From Tritrichomonas foetus (taxonomy: Eukaryota; Parabasalia; Tritrichomonadida; Tritrichomonadidae), in NCBI GenBank assembly GCA_001839685.1, contig MLAK01001254.1, positions 1 through 22,823 of the forward strand: a stretch of 22,823 nucleotides of DNA. The letters run 5' to 3'. A model generated the notes under the pieces. It did no database searches. It was not told the DNA's origin and saw only the letters and a list, made by a program, of their open reading frames with translations. The translations under genes and the position numbers were made by a program. Below, piece by piece: positions 14,960 through 22,823 of this stretch; position 1 is the first letter of the stretch, and each line of letters begins with the position of its first letter.

Positions 14960-15190
14960 TTGTTTATAACTTTTCCAGAAATTTCACAAAATAATTGAAT
15001 GGTTTTCTATTGTATATAAATCTCTTTTCATTCATTTAAATAGTTTACGATATATTTTTTTCAATAAGTTTCACAGGTACAATTGAAAATATGATGACGA
15101 GGATCTATCAAAAAGTTTTACTAAATCTCCAAACCAGAAATCAAATGATCGGCATTCTGATATGTTTCTCGAGATTAGAAATTGATTTTG

Positions 15191-15462
15191 GTTGAACTCT
15201 AATGATATTCCATTAATTTAGGGTTCGCGCTTATGTTCAAAATGATTTTGAAAATCGAAAATCGAGGGCACAAGGATTTATAGGTAAATTAGTATTTTAT
15301 ATCACATGTCTTTTTTTTAATCAATAAGAAAATATATGAGATGAAATATCCTTTGTTTAATGCAGAAGAAATGGTTTGTGCATAATACCCAATAATTGTT
15401 GATAATTTACGCGCTCAAACTAAAGGGCTTGAAATTTTAATAGAATATCATTAGAGTTCAAC
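15191..15462. repeat. inverted repeat pair A/A' (20 bp perfect, 26 bp with one mismatch)
   Basis: Arm A is 15191-15210 (GTTGAACTCTAATGATATTC). Its exact reverse complement is at 15443-15462. Allowing one mismatch, the arms extend to 15191-15216 and 15437-15462. The spacer of about 220 bp contains arm B of the second pair, so the two pairs interlock. Confidence 0.9.
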
Positions 15463-15507
15463 TTTGGATATAATTTTTGCAACCCTTGGGCACAAGCGCG
15501 AACCCTA
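15219..15507. repeat. inverted repeat pair B/B' (14 bp perfect, CG-containing)
   Basis: Arm B is 15219-15232 (TAGGGTTCGCGCTT) and its exact reverse complement is at 15494-15507. The arms contain CGCG, rare in this AT-rich window. Arm B lies 2 bp after arm A and B' lies 31 bp after A', giving A-B-A'-B' order. Confidence 0.9.
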
Positions 15508-15654
15508 CATTTATTGGAATAGAATGAACAACATCAATCAGATGAAGGATCTATTCTATACTAATGCGGATAAATACACATAGAAAAAACTGATCATTAT
15601 TTTCGAATAATAATTGTATACAAATAATTTGACATTAATGCTTTTTAAAAGAAA

Positions 15655-15661
15655 TCATTAT
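15655..15661 (+). promoter_or_regulatory. Inr element TCATTAT
   Basis: TCATTAT with predicted start at 15657, 11 nt before the ATG at 15668. This is the classical trichomonad arrangement and decides the start of the small membrane protein. Confidence 0.55.
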
Positions 15662-15667
15662 TTATTT

Positions 15668-15832
15668 ATGTATCCGAAAATCTTATCAAATTCCACAGAA
15701 AACGTCCCAGCCTATGTTTCAGACATTGGCATCTTCTTTATTGGAGCTGGTTGGATGATTGTGTGTTATGGAATTTTTAAAATCGTAAGTACATGCACAA
15801 GACCAAAAATTGTAAGAAACAGGGATCAATAA
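15668..15832 (+). CDS. small single-pass membrane protein (54 aa)
   Basis: Start chosen at the ATG at 15668 because an Inr lies 11 nt upstream; the frame is open further 5' but only to a TTG, with another ATG at 15638. The N-terminus (MYPKILSNSTENVPAYVS) is polar with one N-S-T glycosylation sequon. Residues about 19-41 (DIGIFFIGAGWMIVCYGIFKIV) form one membrane span with small Gly/Ala residues. The C-terminus is basic (RPKIVRNRDQ). By the positive-inside rule the N-terminus faces the lumen or outside. This size and layout fits small subunits of ER complexes (translocon, oligosaccharyltransferase, GPI or dolichol enzymes), but no specific family is recognised. It is divergent to the TBC-TLDc gene and convergent with the giant ankyrin gene. 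Confidence 0.6.
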   Translation: MYPKILSNSTENVPAYVSDIGIFFIGAGWMIVCYGIFKIVSTCTRPKIVRNRDQ

Positions 15833-16169
15833 CCACTTTTATTGATTTATTTGGTGTTCTGTATAAAAGTAAAGTTTTATTCCCATTTATTTTTGTAAAT
15901 TTCTTCTGCGAATTTATTTTGGCATGATAATTGTATTTTCTTTTTCGCTGCATTATTTTCTCATTGTATTACTTTCTCATTTTATTACTTTCTCATTTTA
16001 TTACTTTCTCATTTTATTACTTTCTCATTGTATTACTTTCTCATTGTATTACTTTCTCATTGAATTGCTTTCTCATTGTATTACTTTCTCATTATGTTGC
16101 TTTCTTTTTAAAGACTTTCAAAAGACAAGAATTACATGTAAAAAAATATTCTGATTTATGAAAAAATAA
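15833..16169. other. convergent intergenic region with minisatellite
   Basis: The 337 bp between the 3' ends of the small membrane protein gene (+) and the giant ankyrin gene (-), nearly half of it occupied by a 16-bp tandem repeat. Overlapping 76-codon frames on the plus strand are by-products of the repeat. Confidence 0.6.
15952..16105. repeat. 16-bp tandem repeat (minisatellite), 9 copies plus a decayed one
   Basis: Units of consensus ATTACTTTCTCATTKT run at 15952, 15968, 15984, 16000, 16016, 16032, 16048, 16064 and 16080, with a decayed copy at 16096. Variants cluster: three identical units ending TTTT, flanked by units ending TTGT. The period of 16 is not a multiple of 3, so it is not coding. 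It sits where two transcription units converge. Confidence 0.92.
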
Positions 16170-19100
16170 TTATGTTCCATTCCTTTCTCTATAAGCATTA
16201 AACAATGCCATTATTTTTTTATTATTCCTTGTCTCTTCAGGTTTCTTCTTTCCAGTTGATAATAAATTCAAGTCTATATTTTTATCAAGATTCAGAAGTA
16301 TTTCAACAATATCAACATAATTTTTCTTGGTTGCAATGTGAAGCGGTGTGAAATGCCCTTTATTAGCCACACAGTTTACATCAACATTAGGATTTTCAAT
16401 CAAAAGTTGAACAACATCAGTTTTATGCTTTTCAACTGCATAATGTAATGCAGTTTTTCCATTGAATTTTTGATTCAAATCAAATCCTCCAATATCTAAG
16501 AGTTTTTCAATAATTTTAACAGATCCACCCATTACTGCATGTAAAAACAGTGATTTTCCATCGATTTGAATTGATGTATCAAGATTTCCAAATTTTAATA
16601 GGGATTCGAGGATATCTTCTTTACCAATTTTTACGACAAGTGATAGGGGTGTATCACTGTTTGATTGTCTCACATTTATATCTATATCACTTCGTTCAAG
16701 GAGCAATTTAGCGCAAGTGTTATTACAATTATCAATAATTACATGGATGGGATAACAATTATCACTTTCGTTTAATTGTTTATTTACAATAAGGTTTGAA
16801 GATCTGGTTAATAAACTTTCAACTATATTATTAAATCCATTTTTGGCTGCAACATAAAGAGGTGATTTTCCAGTTTTATCTTTTTTATTTACATCAAGTC
16901 GATCACCAATCAAATCAAATAGGCTATTCACCCCGTATAAAAAGTCATTTTTACATGCTATTAATAATGCTGTTTCACCAGAAAGATTTTGTTTATTTAC
17001 AAACAAAGTATTGAAATCAATATCATGATTATTTTTAAGTTTGATAAGTATAAAATCAACCAAATCTTTTCGTCGGAAGTTCATGGAATAATGTAAAATT
17101 GAGTTTCCAGTGGAATTAGAATAACAGCTGATATCAATTTCATTGAGCTGAAGTAACAAAACAACAGCATCCCAATTCTGAGCCTCAAATGCAATAATTA
17201 ACGGGGTTTTACCCATTTTATTGCTTGTTCTTAAATTAATATCTGCATTTCTATTGATTAGATCACGTAAAATATTCGCGTCTTGTGAAAATTCACAACA
17301 ATAATGAATTGGGGATTTCCCTTTTTTATCTGCTGTATTTACATCAATATCTTCATATGTTTGTAATATAAGATTGACATTTTCTAAATTTTTTGCTTTT
17401 AATGCGAGTAGTAAAGGTGTTTCTTGCTCATTTTTAGTTGGTTCATTGATATCAAATTGATTAGCATCAATTAATTTTTGTACAATATATTTATTTCCAT
17501 ATCTACAAGAAATATGGAGGAGATTCATATCCATATTATTCATTGATGACAAATCAATATTTGGTAAGTTTAAAAGATTATCAACCAAAGAAAAGTGATG
17601 ATACTTCGCTGCAGCAACAATTGGATTTGATAAGTTTACGTCTATTGATGGAAATTGCAACATTATATCAATAGTAATTAAATCGCATTTAACACATGAA
17701 TAATAAAAAGCAGTTTTGTTTTTATCATTTAAGGCATTAATATCAATCACATTCAGTGCTTTTTCATATACTATTTTGACAAAATTGGTAATTTCATTCC
17801 TACATGCAAGGTGTATTGGAGTATTTCCATTGATTTTATCTTTCTTATTCAAATTTATATTTTTATGATCTAAAATGGCTTCAAGTATTTGTGATGAAAA
17901 TGATCTAAATGATGTTAATAAATGTAAAGGTGTTTGACCATTTTTATCAATACAATTAACGTTAATTCTATCATTTTGTGATAATAATTGACAACATATT
18001 TCACTCTTTCCTAATTTGCAGGCATAATGCAATGGAGTTCTTCCTTCACAATCAACTTCATTAATATTGATTTTATCATTCTTGAGTAAAATATTAATTA
18101 CATTCGGATTATTATTAGTAAAAACTGTGTGATGTAAAGCTGTTCTTCCATGAGCATCTTTTTGATTAATATTTAGGTCTTTATGTTCCAATACTTTTTC
18201 TATGAGTTTTTCATTTTGATTTCTACAAAGTAGATGTAAAAGAGTCATTTGATCTTCATTATTGCTATTGTTAATCTCAACAGAAAGATTAGAAAGTATA
18301 AACTCAATATTTTCATAATTTCCTTCTTCACAAATTTCGTAGATATTACAATTAACATGCGTTTTATTTAACTCAGCTATTTTGTTGAACTTATTATAGA
18401 CAAGATCTGAAACACCTGATGGATTAGATAAATATATATCAAAAGCAGTACGCCCCTGTGAATCTGTAAAAGATGGATCTGAATAATCAAGCATAAAAAT
18501 AATAATGTCAGAATTAAAGGATTCACATGAAACATGAAGTGGAGTTTTTCCATTTCTACCTTGGATATTAGCGTTTGCACCACGATTGAGAAGAGATTTT
18601 GCAATATCTATACAATGTATTTTACATGCATAATGAAGTGCACTATATCCCTCAGAATCACAACAATTTACGTCAATATTGCTCGTATTTAAAAGCATTT
18701 TGATCAAATTAAGTCTCCACATATTCACTGAGACAATTAATGGTGTTTGCAATTGCGGTAAATTTGGTATATTTGGATTTATTCTAGGATCTTCTAATAA
18801 AATAGAAGCTATTTCGGAATACCATAGATTGCATGCCTTAAATAGTGGTGTTTCATTATTATTTAATTGTGGTGCATTTAGATCAGTTGCATCACAATTT
18901 ACTAATTTTTGCACGATTTTTGTATTGTTTGTTTCAACAGCTATTATTAAAGGTGTTTTATTAAATGAATTATAAAAATAAGGATTAATCATTGGATTGG
19001 CTAACAAAAGATCGATATTCCTTACGTTTTTGTGTAGAACAGAGATATGAAGAGCTGTTTCTGATAAAGATGTCTGTTTGTTAATATCTAATCCATTAAT

Positions 19101-22100
19101 TGACAATAATTTTTCTAAGAGTTGGCTTTTTTCCATTGATGAAATATAATGTAATGCTGTTTTGGAATCATTTGGTGATTCTATACTAACATTAACCCCA
19201 GGTATATCAAGAATAGCCTCTATTACATTGGTATTACATCTTGAACAGGCTAACAATAATGGTGTATATCCACTTTCATTAACCACGTTAATTTCATCGA
19301 TGGTTAAAGGATATAATTTCTTTATAATTTCACTATGATTAGAATGACATGCCAAATGAAGTAAGGAAGCTTCACCTTGATGATTTCTTATATTAATATT
19401 ATCTTGTTCAAGTAAGAACGATGTGGCAATACTATTTCCATTTTTAATTGCCCTAAATAATGGTGTTATTCCTTTGTTACTTGGAATATTTAATAAACTT
19501 GGATTCTTATCCATAATTTTTTGTAGATATTGTATATCTGTACATTTCTTTGCAAGATAATAGAAAACAGTTTTTCCTTTTTTAGTTTTCGCCATAAAAT
19601 CAATCTTGTCGTTTTCAATAAATTTATTAAAATATAATAAACAAAGATTCGAATCTTTTACAATCATGTGTAATGGCGTTTTCCCTTTTTCATCAGAATT
19701 TGTTAATATTATATCTTGTTGTTCTAATAATTCTTGAACAATTTCATGTGAATTATTGGATAAAGCCATCAGCAAAGGTGTTTTCCCTTTCTTATCTATA
19801 ATATTAACATCGATACCTGGAATATTAAGCAATTGAGCTACAATGGTTATATTGTTTCGATTAATTGCTAAATGGAGTGGGGTTTGCATCTCCTTATTTA
19901 TGATATTTATATCTAGATTAGGTTTTGTCAATAAAGCATTCATAATATCATTGTAATTTCTCTGAATAGAAATGTGAAGTGCTGAATCTCCATTTTCACC
20001 AATTGCATTCACATTTAATTCATTTTTATCGAAAAAGTCTTTCCAGTAAATATTTTCCGAAACAAGTGAAGGATAATTCGAAGTTAAGAAATTTAATCCA
20101 CGAATATGAATTTGTTGTTGTACATTATCATTTTCATTTTTTTGGAATTTAAAAGGATGTTTTTGAATCAAAATAATCAATGGATGATCATTTTCTGAGG
20201 TTGAAGCATTTATATCAACATCATCTCGATCTTTCAATTTTGAGAATATTTCTAGGCTATTTAAACCACACGAAATTTGGAAACTAGTTTGGTTGTTATA
20301 TTTGGGACTTGGAATATTAAAATTCATATTTTTCTTAAGTAAAAGCCTTTCTAGAATAGTAATCTGATTATGTTTTATGATTTTACTTGCAAATGTTTTT
20401 TTATTTACAATTTCATTCACATCAATTTTTTGACTTTCAATTAATAAGTCAATTAATTTCATATTATTATTTTTAAGTAGATAGGAAAGTGCATTTTTAC
20501 CATCGTATGATTTTAGATTTACATCAATATCAGTTTCTTCCATTAAAAATTTGGCGATTTGGAAATTATTAGATTCACATGCCATTAAAAAAAGATTTTT
20601 TCCATCTTTGGCTCTTTCATAAATATTGATATTTTTATTTTCTAATAATACTTTCATGATTTCGAAGTTTCCACTTTCACATGCTGAGAAAAGAGGTGTT
20701 TTTCCTTGATTATCAGGATTATCAACATGAATTCCTTTCATTTTGATAAGTATTCGAATAACATCGGAATTTCCACTTTTACATGCAATATGAAGTGGAA
20801 TTTCTCCTGATAAAGATGGTTCGTTAATTTTGTCTTTGAAATATTTAAGTAAAAACTGAATAGTTGGAATATTCCCTGAATAGCATGACAAGTGAAGTGC
20901 ATTTTGTCCATCATTGTTTGTTTCAAAAATTTCAGTATCACCATATGCATAGAGAAGCTTTAATTGCTTAAGATTTCCTAGTTTAGCTGTCACTAAAAAT
21001 GGTGTATTTCCGTCATTTCCTTTCTTATTTATGTCGATTTTGTCATGTTCTAAAAACAAAACAACAATTTCATATAAACCTAATTCACAAGCAACAATGA
21101 GAGGAGTTTTCCCTTCACTATTTAGTAAATTAACATCAACTTGAGAACTGGCATTCAAAATATCATGAACTATCTGTATATTCTGATTTGCAATTGCAAT
21201 ATGTAAAAGACTCTTCTTCTGTGATGTTAGTTCATTAACATCGAAAACAATTTCATGTAAAAGAATGGAAAAAGCTTCAGTTTTATTTTCGATACACGCG
21301 AGTTGTAAAATGTTATTGCCATGAAATTCTTGATTGATGTCAATATCATTCATTTGCAATAAAAGTTCAATGCAGCGAGAGTGATTGTTCAAAGATGCAA
21401 TGACAAGAGGAGTTTTACCTTTGCAATCAAGCAGATCTAATTGCAATTCTTCTCTAGTATTGAGTAATAAAGAAACAACATCAGGATTTCCTGATTCACA
21501 TGCAAAATGAAGTGGCGTGCGACCTTTAAAATCGCCTGATTTAACACGAACGTTGATTTTAACTTTCTTCTCACGAAGAATTTGTTGAACAGTTAATGAA
21601 TCTCCACTTAAGCATGCAAGATGAAGTGGGAAAAGTCCTTCATCAACTGTTTTTTCATTAATATCAAAAAGTTGAAGTTTTAAAATGGAAGAAACAATTT
21701 TTGAATTACCTTGACGACATGAAAATTGAAGCAAATTTTCTCCTTCAATTATTAGATTTAAATTAATATTAGGTTTTTCAATTAAATATTCAAATATTGT
21801 AGAATTAGATTTTCGAATACAATATTCAAGTGGTGAAATAGATTGATATAAATAATTATAATCAAGATTATTAAAAGTTTCAATATATTCAAATCCAAGA
21901 AAATTATTTGTTAAACAAAATAATCCAATTAATATTTGATGATTAAGACCCAATTTGAAGAAATGTGGAAGAAAATCAAAATAACTTCGACGAAGACTAA
22001 TATCTACATATGAATCTTGACAAAAAGATTCATAAATTTGATATGGATTTTCAAAATATTCTAATGGTTCTTGTTCAATTTGCTCGATTTGTTGTGATTG

Positions 22101-22686
22101 AAAATACTCTTTAAAGTATTCTTCAAGATATAAATAAAATTTATATAAATGATGTGAAATTGATGTTTCAATAATTTTATGAATATTTTCTGTCGTAAAA
22201 ATGGGTTGAATTAATATTTGTTCTTGTTGATGTTCTTGTTGATAAGTTTTTGGTAAATTAAAGAAATAATCAAATATTGTTTCATCTTCACTAAGAGAAA
22301 GATATTCATAAAAATGTGGTGGTATTCGAATTTTTGAATGTTGAAGTTTATCATTTAAATAATGATAAATTTGTTCAGAATTTAAAAATATAGATAATTC
22401 AATTAATGTAATATCACTATTAAATGATGAATTACTAATAAATTCAGAATTAAAATGATAACTATTTAAAAAGTCATTCACTTTTTTTTCATGAAGATTC
22501 TTTTGATCATTCTTTCGATTGTTTTCTGATTTATCATATTCTTGTTCTTTTGATTGATTAAAATCATGAAAAATAGATTGATGCTTTAATTCTTCAGAAT
22601 TGGAATTAAAATCTGTGTTGAAATTTGTGTTGATATTATAATCAACATCGTATAAAGATCGCCTTTTGACCCAAGATTGATCTCAT
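16170..22686 (-). CDS. giant ankyrin-repeat protein, about 53 repeats, start disturbed by a frameshift
   Basis: One frame stays open on the minus strand from 22682 to the TAA at 16170 (over 2,160 codons). The first ~290 residues are Asn/Gln/Phe-rich and helical without clear repeats. From about ISPLEYCIRKSN onward I count about 53 ankyrin repeats of roughly 33 residues (TPLHxAC...N..IV..LL... DIN), the best near RTPLHFACESGN and RTPLHYACKLGK; several are degenerate (KTFASKIIKHN, RTAFDIYLSNPS). The tail is short and basic (GKKKPEETRNNKKIMALFNA). No signal peptide or membrane span: probably a cytosolic superhelical scaffold. The frame has no ATG before the repeats; it reaches TGA at 22683-22685. 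An ATG at 22684-22686, with TCATATA 10 nt upstream, is one base out of frame and its own frame stops at 22642. An extra base between 22642 and 22683 (assembly error or real) best explains this. Confidence 0.85.
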
Positions 22687-22691
22687 TTTTT

Positions 22692-22698
22692 TATATGA
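22692..22698 (-). promoter_or_regulatory. Inr element TCATATA
   Basis: Minus-strand TCATATA predicts a start at 22696, 10 nt before the ATG at 22686. This marks that ATG as the likely start of the giant ankyrin gene even though its frame is off by one. Ambiguous bases lie at 22700 and 22704. Confidence 0.5.
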
Positions 22699-22756
22699 TN
22701 TGCNGGTAACTTTCACTAGAATAAATATGCTATTTTTAAGGAATTTCTACCAAGCA

Positions 22757-22787
22757 TTTTCGAAAAAAGCCCTTTTTTATTCGAAAA
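22757..22787. repeat. upstream imperfect hairpin
   Basis: TTTTCGAAAAAA, loop GCCC, then TTTTTTATTCGAAAA: arms pair with a single bulged A. It lies 60-90 bp upstream of the giant ankyrin gene's predicted start and could be a promoter-proximal element or a chance A/T palindrome with CG cores. Confidence 0.6.
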
Positions 22788-22823
22788 ATTGAAATTGTAA
22801 AAAGTGTTTTTCAGAAAGCTCCA

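Larger units (their letters stand above)
14960..15667. other. divergent intergenic region with interlocked inverted repeats
   Basis: The 708 bp between the start codons of two divergent genes (TBC-TLDc to the left, the small membrane protein to the right). It holds two perfect long inverted-repeat pairs in A-B-A'-B' order (see the repeat entries), plus a 9-bp direct repeat GGGCACAAG (15266-15274 and 15488-15496) and a GATTTTGAAAATC palindrome near 15244. No ORF is seen. Confidence 0.6.

Noticed and set aside
15952..16105. CRISPR-like array
   Set aside because: The repeats are head-to-tail with no unique spacers and the genome is eukaryotic.
15924..16161. Two 76-codon plus-strand ORFs with Phe/Leu/Ser repeats
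   Set aside because: They are generated by the 16-bp minisatellite; both overlap and neither has a promoter or domain.
16170..22481. GTG as start of the giant ankyrin protein
   Set aside because: The frame is open for 67 further codons upstream and GTG is not an expected start here; an Inr and ATG lie at 22684-22698.

Overview
The window is AT-rich, nuclear eukaryotic DNA that most resembles a parabasalid (trichomonad), probably a Tritrichomonas-like species. The grounds are: very long ankyrin-repeat proteins of the trichomonad style, a Pmp/beta-helix-like surface protein with a Ser/Thr/Phe repeat stalk, almost intron-free genes, tight spacing, and TCAYW initiator (Inr) elements a few to a few tens of bases upstream of several start codons. 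Species assignment is an inference.

Layout. 1-1351: gene-poor DNA with one doubtful 40-codon ORF behind an Inr. 1352-1708 (+): a short basic protein of unknown function. 1709-2337: intergenic, with a 36-bp imperfect direct repeat. 2338-4788 (-): type I surface protein (beta-helix-like ectodomain, about 50 hexapeptide repeats, one membrane span, acidic tail). 4789-5578: intergenic, with a doubtful 75-codon ORF. 5579-8209 (-): an ankyrin gene whose last repeats are split by T-rich inserts, one causing a frameshift and one containing stops. 8598-9545 (-): secreted or type I membrane protein with an extremely charged Asp/Lys/Glu ectodomain. 9768-10571 (-): possible double PB1-like protein. 11116-12600 (-): major facilitator (sugar-porter-like) transporter. 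13031-14959 (-): TBC-TLDc protein like TBC1D24/Skywalker. 14960-15667: divergent promoter region holding two interlocked perfect inverted repeats. 15668-15832 (+): 54-aa single-pass membrane protein with an ideal Inr. 15952-16105: 16-bp minisatellite. 16170-22686 (-): giant ankyrin protein with about 53 repeats, whose start is disturbed by an apparent one-base frameshift next to two ambiguous bases.

No operon logic is expected. The genes look like independent units for cell surface (Pmp-like and charged membrane proteins), membrane transport (MFS), vesicle traffic (TBC-TLDc) and protein scaffolding (ankyrin, PB1-like). No tRNA, rRNA, CRISPR array or intact transposon was recognised. Several starts were moved to ATG codons, because the longest open frames begin at TTG or GTG, which are not expected starts in this lineage.
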